DNA of 27,867 nucleotides. Source: a virus. The notes below the pieces were generated by a model. It had not been told where the DNA came from. It saw only the letters and a program-made list of their open reading frames with translations, and did not search any database. Below are positions 16,187 to 22,996 of the stretch, piece after piece; within the stretch, counting starts at the first letter, position 1; the number at the start of each line of letters is the position of its first letter. The position numbers and the translations under genes are program-made. Where the stretch lies: the IMG/VR virus record IMGVR_UViG_3300023184_000432, positions 1 to 27,867 of that record; one strand, 5' to 3'.

Positions 16187-16565
16187 CGATCACCTGGCGC
16201 TGAATGCGGTTGACCATGCTTCCGCTGATGTTGAGCTTCGCCGGTTCGTTGTATCCATGCATCGCGTTCAGCTCCTTAACCGCCGCGACCTTCACCGATC
16301 CGGAGCCTTCTCGATATGCAGCGACAAGAGCCTTGACCGACATTTCCCGCGACCAAAGCTGCTTTTCCTGGACGCTTTCACGCAGCTCATTGATCCTTGT
16401 CCTCACCTTGTCGTTCTTCATTAGCTTGGATGCGTGAGGATAGATCGTGTTATCCTTCATGTCGCCAGCGTCATAAGCCGCACGATATGACTCCGCCTGG
16501 CCCATCCCGTCAGCGATGCCCTGAGCGAACGCCTCTTGCTTTGCGGTTAGGTTAACGTGAGGCAT
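16164..16565 (-). CDS. terS: Terminase small subunit, 133 aa
   Basis: The N-terminal 60 residues (LTAKQEAFAQGIADGMGQAE, then YRAAYDA) form the helix-turn-helix of the Terminase_2/XtmA family that binds the packaging site. A helical middle (KVRTRINELRESVQEKQLW) serves for oligomerisation, and the C-terminal tail (NISGSMVNRIQRQVIDG) probably contacts the large subunit. The small subunit recognises phage DNA and regulates the motor. The gene overlaps both neighbours: 14 bases with the ParB-methyltransferase gene and 23 with the large terminase gene, so all three are translated as a block. The packaging site itself, often inside or near this gene, cannot be picked out by eye. Confidence 0.9.
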   Translation of the reverse strand: MPHVNLTAKQEAFAQGIADGMGQAESYRAAYDAGDMKDNTIYPHASKLMKNDKVRTRINELRESVQEKQLWSREMSVKALVAAYREGSGSVKVAAVKELNAMHGYNEPAKLNISGSMVNRIQRQVIDGTDADD

Positions 16566-17790
16566 TGAATGTCTCGCCAGTCTCAGCGTGGATGGCTTCC
16601 TTGCCGGTGAAGTCCTGCCAGCGGGTTATGATTACGTCGCAGTATTTTGGGTCGAGTTCCATCAAACGAGCGTGGCGATTGGTCTTTTCGCAGGCGACAA
16701 GCGTTGATCCGCTACCGCCAAAGCAGTCGATAACAATATCGCCTGCCTTACTGCTATTGTTCAAAGCGCGCTCAACAAGTTCAACCGGCTTTTGTGTCGG
16801 ATGCACATAAGCACCAGTGTTGCCACGGCTCATGTACCACACGTCCGATTCAGACTTGTCGCCATACCATTGGCCACCGCAATAAAAAATAAACTCATGC
16901 TGTGGACGGTAGTTGCTGTTTCCGAGGCCGATAGATTTTTTATCCCACACGATGCAAGCTTTGACCTTGTGGCCACAGCTCTCAAGACCGGCCTCAAACT
17001 CGGCATATGTGCGCCATGTAAAACACGCATAAAGCGCGCCGCCCTCCTTCATACTGGCGGTTGACGTGGCAATTGCATCTCGCACCAAAGCAATCAGATC
17101 GTCACCCTGAAGGTCATCGTTGATAATCATGCCGTGGGCTTTGACCAGTGCGCCTTTTTTTGTGCTGCCCGCTGCGCGTCCCCCACCATAGGACATGCCA
17201 TAAGGCGGATCTGTAAAGATCATGTCCGCTCTTGCGCCATCCATCAGCGTGTCAAACGAGGACATGCTAGTGCTATCCCCACACATCAGCCGGTGCGACC
17301 CAAGCAGCCAAACATCACCCAAGACCGTCTTGGGCACCACCGGAGCCTCCGGCACCGCATCCTCGTCGGTCAGCCCTTCGGTCGGCTCTGGCTCTAACAG
17401 CCCATCGAGGAAGTTTTCATCGAACCCCAGCAGATCAAGATCGAATCCCTCCAACTTGAGATCATCAATCTCAGCCTTCAGCATATCCATATCCCACCCG
17501 GCATTAAGCGCCAGCTGGTTGTCAGCGATCACCAGTGCGCGCTGTTCGGCCTTAGACAGGTGATCAAGGATGATGGCTGGCACATCCTCCATGCCAAGCT
17601 TACGTGCCGCCAGGAGTCGACCATGGCCAGCAATGATGGTGTTCTCTCCATCGATGAGGATTGGATTGGTCCAACCGAACTGCCGGATGCTCGCCGCGAT
17701 CTGCGCGACCTGAGTATCGGAGTGCGTTCGGCTATTCGACGCGTATGGGATCAAGTCTGCGACAAGGCGCGTTTCAATTTTCAGTGTCAT
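16552..17790 (-). CDS. ParB domain fused to DNA adenine methyltransferase, 412 aa
   Basis: Residues 1-125 are a ParB/Srx-like nuclease-type domain (DLIPYASNSRTHSDTQVA, then AGHGRLLAA at 54-62). The rest is an amino-methyltransferase with the catalytic motif DPPY at 194-197, HPTQKP at 330-335 and the SAM-binding FGGSGST at 357-363. Catalytic motif before SAM motif places it in the beta group, N6-adenine or N4-cytosine; adenine is more usual for this fusion. It would methylate phage DNA against host restriction or mark DNA for replication or packaging. The start at 17790 (MTLKIETRLV) is preferred to an ATG at 17823 because GGGA lies upstream and the usual N-terminus begins here. A 25-residue ORF ends one base before this start (TGAGATG). 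It heads the packaging operon. Confidence 0.93.
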   Translation of the reverse strand: MTLKIETRLVADLIPYASNSRTHSDTQVAQIAASIRQFGWTNPILIDGENTIIAGHGRLLAARKLGMEDVPAIILDHLSKAEQRALVIADNQLALNAGWDMDMLKAEIDDLKLEGFDLDLLGFDENFLDGLLEPEPTEGLTDEDAVPEAPVVPKTVLGDVWLLGSHRLMCGDSTSMSSFDTLMDGARADMIFTDPPYGMSYGGGRAAGSTKKGALVKAHGMIINDDLQGDDLIALVRDAIATSTASMKEGGALYACFTWRTYAEFEAGLESCGHKVKACIVWDKKSIGLGNSNYRPQHEFIFYCGGQWYGDKSESDVWYMSRGNTGAYVHPTQKPVELVERALNNSSKAGDIVIDCFGGSGSTLVACEKTNRHARLMELDPKYCDVIITRWQDFTGKEAIHAETGETFNASR

Positions 17791-17791
17791 C

Positions 17792-17869
17792 TCAGTTCCC
17801 GTTCTCGGTCTGGTTCTGATCATTTACATCAGGCAAATCATTCTGTCCACGCTCCGGCAAATCAGCCAT
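17792..17869 (-). CDS. Possible 25-aa leader peptide coupled to the methyltransferase
   Basis: An ATG at 17869 opens a 25-codon frame, MADLPERGQNDLPDVNDQNQ and five more residues, ending in TGA one base before the methyltransferase ATG. GGGAG lies nine bases upstream, a better ribosome binding site than the methyltransferase has. It could be a tiny protein or just a leader whose translation delivers ribosomes to the next start. The peptide is Asn/Asp/Gln-rich and hydrophilic, with no recognisable family. A 12-codon ORF (17900 to 17862) overlaps its start as ATGGCTGA. Tiny frames can arise by chance, so this is tentative. Confidence 0.35.
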   Translation of the reverse strand: MADLPERGQNDLPDVNDQNQTENGN

Positions 17870-17938
17870 GCCTTGACACTCCCATAAACTTAATTTTCAT
17901 CTCTCAATTTTCCTTCGTATCGGTATCGTCCGCATCGT

Positions 17939-18094
17939 CGGTAACTGGTAACTCTCCTATAGGAGAGAGTTACTTTACGTTACCGCCTCCGCCTTGCCTC
18001 AAAAAAGTTACCGCTTCAGTTACCGACATTTAAGTTTCCTTTGTTTTTCAATTACTTAGCCGGTAACTATTCGGAAAGTTACCGGTAATTACCG
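17939..18094. repeat. Cluster of AGTTACCG-type repeats, candidate origin or operator array
   Basis: Within 156 bases there are about ten copies of AGTTACCG or its complement CGGTAACT, exact or with one or two changes: 17939, 17947, 17968, 17978, 18006, 18018, 18061, 18077, 18083 and 18087. Both orientations occur, and two face each other as AGTTACCGGTAATT (18077-18090). Two weaker copies (18136, 18149) lie inside the end of the primase gene. The array covers most of the primase-methyltransferase gap. Many repeats of a short site next to a replication initiator gene are the usual look of iterons bound by the initiator, so a replication origin is the leading idea; a repressor operator array is the alternative. 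Confidence 0.7.
17952..17967. other. Perfect 16-bp palindrome inside the repeat cluster
   Basis: CTCTCCTATAGGAGAG is its own reverse complement, with repeat units (GGTAACT and AGTTACT) on either side, so a longer near-symmetrical element spans 17947-17974. It could form a cruciform or hairpin, be bound by a dimeric protein, or in the leftward RNA fold as a hairpin without a loop of usual size. There is no U-tract after it, so a terminator role is unlikely. Confidence 0.65.
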
Positions 18095-18097
18095 CCC

Positions 18098-20113
18098 CTA
18101 TTTCGAGCCATTTTTAGACATCATCAAAACCCCTGCCGTAACTGGGCAAATTACCGCCCATCCATGCTCTTTCGGCTCAATTATTTCAGCGATTGTGAGC
18201 GCCCCAACCAGCTTGTCAGTGACGCTTGGCTTGCAATATTGCCTGGCCGACGCCTCGCTGATGTCGAGCTTTTTAATGATGTAATCCATAAGTTCTGATC
18301 GCGAGATATACGGGGCATCATCGATCACCTCGCCCCCAGAAGCCCACCAGGCCCCTTCAAATAGTTTTCGATGTCCGTCTAACTTCGACTCTTTCTTACG
18401 CTCTGGCGGCGAATCCTCAGCGACCAGGACTGCGCTTGAGACAGGCTCACCATCTTCATCAAGCCAGCCTTTGATCTCGACCGGCCTTAACGATGCAAAT
18501 ATGGAACTAGCCTCTTTGGCATCCTTTGACTTGCGCTGAACGATCTGCATCGGCGCGTCACCCTTAGCTGGGACGATGCTGATCTCGATCTCCAGCGCGC
18601 CCTTCCAGGCCGATGATCCTCTGGCCCGATGCTGGGCTTCATCTGATACTCCGGTGTGGTGGACCAGCACGACCGAGCAGTTGAACTCCCTCATCAGTGC
18701 CGCGCAGGCATCGATCATGGTCTTAGCATCCTGCGCGCTGTTTTCATCTCCGGCCAGGAACCTGTGCAGCGTGTCGATTCCTATGACGCTTGGAGAGACC
18801 GGCAATGCGCGGACAGCCTCGACCACCCTGGCATACCCCGCTGGCGTATTGAGATCGCACCCGGCTTTTGAGATCCACATATCAAGAGACCCAGCGCCGT
18901 GATGCTGCTTCCATGCCGCTACGCGGGATCTCAAACCGTGATGGCCTTCACCTGCTAGATAGACGGCTGGTCCTGACTTGACCCTATTTCCATGCCATTC
19001 GCCTATCCCAGCTGCGATGTGAAGAAACCAATCGAGGACAACAAATGTCTTACCGCCTCCCGATGGTCCGTGAACCATGATCAGAGCTTCTTCTTGCAGC
19101 CAGTGCTTGACCAGCCACCGGATCGGAGCCGGTTCGAGGCAAAAACTATCGGCCGGGATCAGCCAGTCGGTGATGGGCGGGTTGAGGAGTATCTTAAGAT
19201 CGTGACCAGCTTGAACGTAATCGTTCGCGTCTCCATCGATGGGAGGAGCAACAACACGAGCGCCGTGTTTGGCTGAGGCTTGATCAGCATATTTCTGGCC
19301 TGTTCCAGAGGCATCGTTGTCAGCCACAATGACGATCTCAGTCGTGGCTCCGTATTGGTCCCGGATCGTTCCGGTGACAGGGACAAGGTTCGACGCCGAA
19401 TAGGCAACGATGCAGGGGCGGTGTGTGATCTCATGAATGGTGGCTGCGGTGGCGAATCCCTCGGCAATGTAGATGGTGCCGGGTTCATCCATCGTTCCGA
19501 CCATCCAGAAGCAGCCTCCGGTCTGCCCTCCGCTGTGATAGAGCTTGCCGCCTTCCTGATCGATATATTGGATCGAGGCTAGCTTTCCGTCTGGGTTATA
19601 AAGCGGAACCATCAACCGGCCGTCACCCGTAATGCGGGATCCGTGAACGTTGATTCCCTTGCGCGCCAGATAGGGATGATCAGGACTGGCCCCGATTCCG
19701 TTCGACCATATAAGTTCAGCTGTATCGGCAACGACCTCGCGCTGGCGCTTGATCTCTGCATCTCGCGTGGCCTTGGCTTCGGCCATCCTGCGAGCGTGAG
19801 CCATTTCCTCGGCTGGTGAAAGGTTGCGCCCTATATCTGCGCGCCAGGTGGATTCGATCCCAGCTCTCCAGCATCCGAAACGACCGGCCGGGACACCGTC
19901 AGAATAGGCAACATACCATCCCGATTTGTCATGCCCTGCTTTTCCCTTGGTTCCAGAATTGAACCGGTGAACCTTTCCATCAAGAACGACGCTTTGCGGA
20001 GGTGTCATGCCGCAGCCAGATATAGCATCTATCAACTGCAGCTCGGGAGGATCAGGATCGATTGGCCTTGGAGGCGACCAGGGTCCACCGAGGATATTCG
20101 TTAGATCAGCCAT
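18098..20113 (-). CDS. Toprim primase fused to RepA-like hexameric helicase, 671 aa
   Basis: Residues 1-140 hold a binding domain (KSGWYVAYSDGVPAGRFG at about 63-80) followed by a charged helix. A Toprim domain follows with EGF at 218-220 and DND at 265-267, the acidic residues that bind metal in primases. The C-terminal half is a RecA-fold, RepA/AAA_25-type ATPase: Walker A GPSGGGKT at 349-356, Walker B VIGID at 443-447 and VLVHHTG at 482-488. The last 80 residues (ISRSELMDYIIKKL, then ASARQYCKPSV) look like a winged helix that may bind DNA. It would unwind and prime the phage origin. The ATG at 20113 (after GGGG) lies inside the end of the HTH gene, ATGGCTGA. The repeat cluster directly downstream is the likely target. 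Confidence 0.9.
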   Translation of the reverse strand: MADLTNILGGPWSPPRPIDPDPPELQLIDAISGCGMTPPQSVVLDGKVHRFNSGTKGKAGHDKSGWYVAYSDGVPAGRFGCWRAGIESTWRADIGRNLSPAEEMAHARRMAEAKATRDAEIKRQREVVADTAELIWSNGIGASPDHPYLARKGINVHGSRITGDGRLMVPLYNPDGKLASIQYIDQEGGKLYHSGGQTGGCFWMVGTMDEPGTIYIAEGFATAATIHEITHRPCIVAYSASNLVPVTGTIRDQYGATTEIVIVADNDASGTGQKYADQASAKHGARVVAPPIDGDANDYVQAGHDLKILLNPPITDWLIPADSFCLEPAPIRWLVKHWLQEEALIMVHGPSGGGKTFVVLDWFLHIAAGIGEWHGNRVKSGPAVYLAGEGHHGLRSRVAAWKQHHGAGSLDMWISKAGCDLNTPAGYARVVEAVRALPVSPSVIGIDTLHRFLAGDENSAQDAKTMIDACAALMREFNCSVVLVHHTGVSDEAQHRARGSSAWKGALEIEISIVPAKGDAPMQIVQRKSKDAKEASSIFASLRPVEIKGWLDEDGEPVSSAVLVAEDSPPERKKESKLDGHRKLFEGAWWASGGEVIDDAPYISRSELMDYIIKKLDISEASARQYCKPSVTDKLVGALTIAEIIEPKEHGWAVICPVTAGVLMMSKNGSK

Positions 20114-20288
20114 GTGTTGCAACCCCAGTCAGATAGTCGGAAAGAATCTTTAACGTAGCATAGGTTGGGTTGGTATTTGTCCCAGCTCGAATGGCTGAGA
20201 TCGTGTTTCGATGGATTCCCGTGTTTTCCGCGACCTTCTCGACATTCCTATCGTCCAGCAGCGTCTTAATCTGTTCGAGCGTGAACAA
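20106..20288 (-). CDS. Small Cro/CI-like HTH regulator with TTG start, 60 aa
   Basis: A single helix-turn-helix domain: EQIKTLLDDRNVEKVAENTG, then IHRNTISAIRAGTNTN, where VAENTGIHRNTISAIRAG is the helix-turn-helix and YATLKILSDYLTG the closing helices. The start is TTG at 20288; no ATG is suitable, and a perfect AGGAGG (20294-20299 on the other strand) sits five bases before it, which settles the start. A TTG start may keep the protein low. It is the first leftward gene at the divergent gap and its stop overlaps the primase start, so it may repress its own operon and the rightward operon. Too small for an oligomerisation domain, it is more Cro-like than CI-like. A full CI repressor is not in the window. 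Confidence 0.85.
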   Translation of the reverse strand: MFTLEQIKTLLDDRNVEKVAENTGIHRNTISAIRAGTNTNPTYATLKILSDYLTGVATHG

Positions 20289-20402
20289 GTTTGCCTCCTG
20301 TGATTTTTACACAATGAGAGGTTTACAATTGCACCATGGATATGTAAATATCAAATCACGTACCGACCGGATCATCCGAATGGTGCATCAACAGGAGCCA
20401 AC
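20289..20402. promoter_or_regulatory. Divergent control region between leftward and rightward operons
   Basis: This is the only place where transcription directions part. TTTACA (20322-20327) with a 17-bp spacer to TAAATA (20345-20350) is a plausible but weak rightward promoter; a second TTTACA at 20306 and a TGTAAA at 20343 echo it. TGCACCAT (20330-20337) and ATGGTGCA (20380-20387) form an 8-bp inverted repeat with centres 50 bp apart on either side of the promoter, and CGGATCATCCG (20368-20378) is a near-palindrome. These are candidate operators for the HTH protein. No leftward promoter stands out. The rightward gene has AGGAG five bases before its ATG. Confidence 0.6.
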
Positions 20403-21080
20403 ATGGCTATCAATTTGAAGAAGACCAGCGGTCTTACCGCCAACGGAGTTAAGCTGCTCGTCTACGGACAAGCAGGCTCTGGCAAAACGACCCTTATAAA
20501 GACGCTGCCGAATCCGGTGGTTCTCTCGGCTGAAGGCGGACTGTTATCCATCCAGGACGCCGATCTGCCCTATATTGAGATCGCCGACATGGACGATCTA
20601 CGCGAGGCCTATGATTGGGCGCGCAACAGTGAGGAATCCAACCAGTATCAAAGTGTGGCCCTCGACAGCATCAGTGAGGTGGCCGAGGTTGTGCTTCAGC
20701 ATGAGCTGAAGAAAAACAAAGACGGCCGAGCAGCCTATGGTGAATTAAACACCACGATGCAGGAACTGATCCGGTCCTTCCGCGATCTGCCAGGCAAGCA
20801 TGTCTATATGTCGGCCAAGCTGGAGAAGAGCCAAGATGAGATGGGGAAACTCCTCTACAACCCATCGATGCCCGGTAAATCTTTGACGCAGGGGTTGCCA
20901 TACTTCTTCGACGAGGTGCTGGCCCTTCGCGTCGAGCGTGACACCGAGGGCGCAACCCAGCGCGCTCTTATGTGCGACGGTGATGGCACTTGGCTTGCCA
21001 AGGATCGTTCCGGCAAATTGGAAAGCTGGGAAGCTCCTGACCTTGGCGCTCTTATCACCAAGATCGGAGGCAACCGATGA
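20403..21080 (+). CDS. Sak4-like RecA-fold annealing ATPase (AAA_24), 225 aa
   Basis: Walker A GQAGSGKTT lies at residues 22-30 and Walker B at about 94-98 (SVALDS). Further phrases NPVVLSAEGGLLSIQ, HVYMSAKLEKSQD and PSMPGKSLTQGLPYFFDEVLAL are typical of the AAA_24 phage nucleotide-binding proteins. Members such as Sak4 are short RecA/Rad51-like proteins that promote single-strand annealing in phage recombination. The SSB-like gene two places on is the usual partner. It is the first gene after the divergent promoter, with a good ribosome binding site (AGGAG), and its stop overlaps the next start (ATGA). Function is inferred from family and neighbours. Confidence 0.85.
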   Translation: MAINLKKTSGLTANGVKLLVYGQAGSGKTTLIKTLPNPVVLSAEGGLLSIQDADLPYIEIADMDDLREAYDWARNSEESNQYQSVALDSISEVAEVVLQHELKKNKDGRAAYGELNTTMQELIRSFRDLPGKHVYMSAKLEKSQDEMGKLLYNPSMPGKSLTQGLPYFFDEVLALRVERDTEGATQRALMCDGDGTWLAKDRSGKLESWEAPDLGALITKIGGNR

Positions 21081-21454
21081 GCCTTTATCAACAATGGCTC
21101 GATGCCAAGCAGATGGAGGCTCACGCCGTCCAAACGCGCCGCGAGGTTGAGGACAAGCTGGTTAAGTTCTTTGATGTTCCAGAAGACCTCGATGGCACCA
21201 AAAACATTGATGCCGACGCCTTCAAGATCAAGATCGAAGGTCGGATTAATCGCAAGGTCAATGCTGACAGGCTTCAGGAACTCGCAGCCGAACATGGTCT
21301 GACGGAGCATCTATCGAGCCTATTTCGTTGGAAGCCCGAGATTTCCATGACGGCTTGGAAAGCAGCAAATAAAGCGATCACCACCCCACTGTTGGACGCG
21401 ATCACGGCAACGCCGGGACGCCCTTCATTCACAATCACAGCAAAGGAAAATTGA
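21077..21454 (+). CDS. Conserved phage recombination-operon protein, 125 aa
   Basis: The N-terminal 30 residues are helical (SLYQQWLDAKQMEAHAVQTR). The middle DAFKIKIEGRINRKVNADRLQ, then HGLTEHLSSLFRWKPEISM, is what I recall from small phage proteins always found next to Sak4 and the SSB-like gene. The C-terminus (TPLLDAITATPGRPSFTI) is short and beta-like. No catalytic motif is visible. It overlaps the Sak4 gene by four bases and precedes the SSB-like gene by one, so it is almost certainly part of the recombination operon, perhaps a structural or mediator subunit; that is an inference. GGAGG lies before its ATG. Confidence 0.75.
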   Translation: MSLYQQWLDAKQMEAHAVQTRREVEDKLVKFFDVPEDLDGTKNIDADAFKIKIEGRINRKVNADRLQELAAEHGLTEHLSSLFRWKPEISMTAWKAANKAITTPLLDAITATPGRPSFTITAKEN

Positions 21455-21455
21455 T

Positions 21456-21965
21456 ATGTCATTTCTTGGAGAAACCTTTTCGACTGACGACCTACCCGTC
21501 TCGGATCGTTCTTTCGATCTGATCCCAGAGGGCTGGTATAACGTCTCGATCACCAAAGCCGATCTCGGCCCGACCAAGGCTGGGACTGGAACCAAGATCG
21601 ATATCCGTTACGACATCACTGGCCCGACACACGAAGGGCGAGTGATTTTCGGTAGCATCAACATCCGCAATCAGAGTCCCAAGGCCGAGTTAAGAGGCCG
21701 AGAGCAACTGGGCGAGATCATGCGAGCGATTGGCCTAGCGAAGGTTGAGGACACCGACCAGCTCATCGGAGGTCAGATGCAGATCAAGGTCAAGATCCGA
21801 AATCCAAGCGATCAGGACAAGGCCAACGGCTACGTCAACGACAAGAACGAGGTTAGTGAGTGGAAGACTCTGAACGGGTCAACACCGATCCCATCCAATC
21901 GAACGTCATCCTCTCCTGCTGCAACATCTGCACCGGCAGGAGCAAAGCCGCCTTGGGCTAAATAA
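21456..21965 (+). CDS. DUF669-type single-strand DNA binding protein, 169 aa
   Basis: Residues 20-115 form an OB-like domain (IPEGWYNVSITKADLG, then GTKIDIRYDITGPTHEGRVI) with the sequence RGREQLGEIMRAIGLAKVED that marks the DUF669 family. A disordered Ser/Pro/Ala linker follows and the protein ends in KPPWAK, like the short tips that SSB proteins use to bind partners, although here the usual acidic run is lacking. It would coat single strands made by the nuclease and hand them to the Sak4-like ATPase. AAGGA precedes the ATG. A perfect 11-bp stem-loop starts 7 bases after the stop. Confidence 0.85.
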   Translation: MSFLGETFSTDDLPVSDRSFDLIPEGWYNVSITKADLGPTKAGTGTKIDIRYDITGPTHEGRVIFGSINIRNQSPKAELRGREQLGEIMRAIGLAKVEDTDQLIGGQMQIKVKIRNPSDQDKANGYVNDKNEVSEWKTLNGSTPIPSNRTSSSPAATSAPAGAKPPWAK

Positions 21966-21971
21966 AAGAAT

Positions 21972-22007
21972 GGCGGCGGACATCCTGAAAAGAAACTGTC
22001 CGCCGCC
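21972..22007 (+). other. Perfect 11-bp stem-loop after the SSB-like gene
   Basis: GGCGGCGGACA (21972-21982) pairs exactly with TGTCCGCCGCC (21997-22007) around a 14-nt A-rich loop. The bases after it (GTCTCAACC) hold no U-tract. It lies seven bases past the SSB-like stop and 19 before the nuclease ribosome binding region, so it may protect the 3' end of the SSB-like message or lower expression of the genes that follow. Confidence 0.6.
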
Positions 22008-22033
22008 GTCTCAACCAATAAGGGAGACTAGGC

Positions 22034-22993
22034 ATGAAGCTGCCTGATCCAATCAATACCACATCGAACTTAATTGACCAATACCACGAGAGCATCGCCG
22101 AGAGGCCGCGCCCGCACATGGGTTGCAGCACCCTAGGCTATCCCTGCGATAGGTGGCTGTGGCTATCCTTCCGCTGGGCGGTGGTCGAGAAGTTTGAGGG
22201 ACGCATCCTTCGTCTTTTCCGACGCGGACACAATGAAGAGGCCATCATCGTCTCTGATCTGAAGGCCATTGGCATCGACATTAGATCGAGCCAGGCCCGG
22301 GTAAACTTTGGCAGTCACGTTTCAGGTAGCCTTGACGGCATCATTGAGAGCGGTGTTCCAGAGGCTCCAAAGGCGCGCCACATCGCTGAGTTCAAGACGC
22401 ACTCGAAGAAGTCCTTTGACGATATGGTCAAGAACGGTGTTGAGAAGTCTAAACCGGTCCACTACGTTCAGATGCAGGTCTACATGCACGGGACTGATAT
22501 TCTCCGTGCGCTTTATGTGGCGATCTGCAAAGACGATGATCGAATCTACACCGAGCGGGTGAGATACAATCCTGAAGTCGCCACTAAGGCGATTGAGCGC
22601 GGGAAGCGGATTGCATTGGCTGATCGGATTCCGGAGCCACTGAGCGCCGATCCATCCTGGTATCAATGCCGCTTCTGCCCAGCTCATAGTTTTTGCCACA
22701 AGGCCGAGCCGACTAAGTTCTCCAACTGCCGCACCTGCGCGCACAGCACAGCGTTGGCTGATTCCACTTGGCGCTGCGAGCGCCATGATGCCGACGCCAT
22801 CCCAGAGGATTTCCAGCACGAGGGCTGTGACGATCACATCATCCACCCTGATCTGGTGCCTTGGGACATGATACCGAGCGAGGATGGGCTATCGGTTATG
22901 TGGAAGATCGGTGATCGTGTGATCGAGAATGGTCCTGGCGGCTACAAGAGCCGCGAGATCTTGGCTAACCCATCCGCTTGCGAAGATTGCTGA
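22034..22993 (+). CDS. Cas4-like PD-(D/E)XK exonuclease with two Cys clusters, 319 aa
   Basis: The nuclease core has D101 (SGSLDG), then E119 and K121 in AEFK, and QMQVYM at about 146-151 as the Q-Y motif: the RecB/Cas4 arrangement. Cysteines at 31 and 38 at the front (MGCSTLGYPCDRW) with C212, C215 and C221 (QCRFCPAHSFC) could hold a 4Fe-4S cluster as in Cas4 and AddB. A second set, C232, C235, C248 and C265, follows and may bind zinc or another cluster. It probably trims DNA ends to single strands for annealing by the Sak4-like and SSB-like proteins. GGGAG lies before the ATG and the gene is preceded by a stem-loop. Confidence 0.85.
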   Translation: MKLPDPINTTSNLIDQYHESIAERPRPHMGCSTLGYPCDRWLWLSFRWAVVEKFEGRILRLFRRGHNEEAIIVSDLKAIGIDIRSSQARVNFGSHVSGSLDGIIESGVPEAPKARHIAEFKTHSKKSFDDMVKNGVEKSKPVHYVQMQVYMHGTDILRALYVAICKDDDRIYTERVRYNPEVATKAIERGKRIALADRIPEPLSADPSWYQCRFCPAHSFCHKAEPTKFSNCRTCAHSTALADSTWRCERHDADAIPEDFQHEGCDDHIIHPDLVPWDMIPSEDGLSVMWKIGDRVIENGPGGYKSREILANPSACEDC

Positions 22994-22996
22994 ATA

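Larger units (their letters stand above)
17824..18097 (-). other. 274-nt gap between primase and methyltransferase genes
   Basis: Besides the repeat array, palindrome and the 25-codon frame, this gap has two more tiny leftward frames with plausible ribosome binding sites: 19 codons from an ATG at 18029 (AAGGA seven bases upstream; the codons GTA ACT are the repeat units themselves) and 12 codons from 17900. No convincing promoter pair was found for the late operon, although this is where one could be expected. Rightward open frames across the gap are shadows. Confidence 0.5.

Noticed and set aside
17560-18033. Rightward 157-codon frame over the repeat array
   Set aside because: Its first half is antisense to the methyltransferase and the rest reads the repeats; no family feature, and wrong direction for the region.
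17939-18094. CRISPR array
   Set aside because: Repeats are only 8 bases, in both orientations and irregularly spaced, with no spacers of constant length.
20671-21310. Leftward frames of 94 and 151 codons
   Set aside because: Antisense to the Sak4-like gene and its partner, with no motifs.
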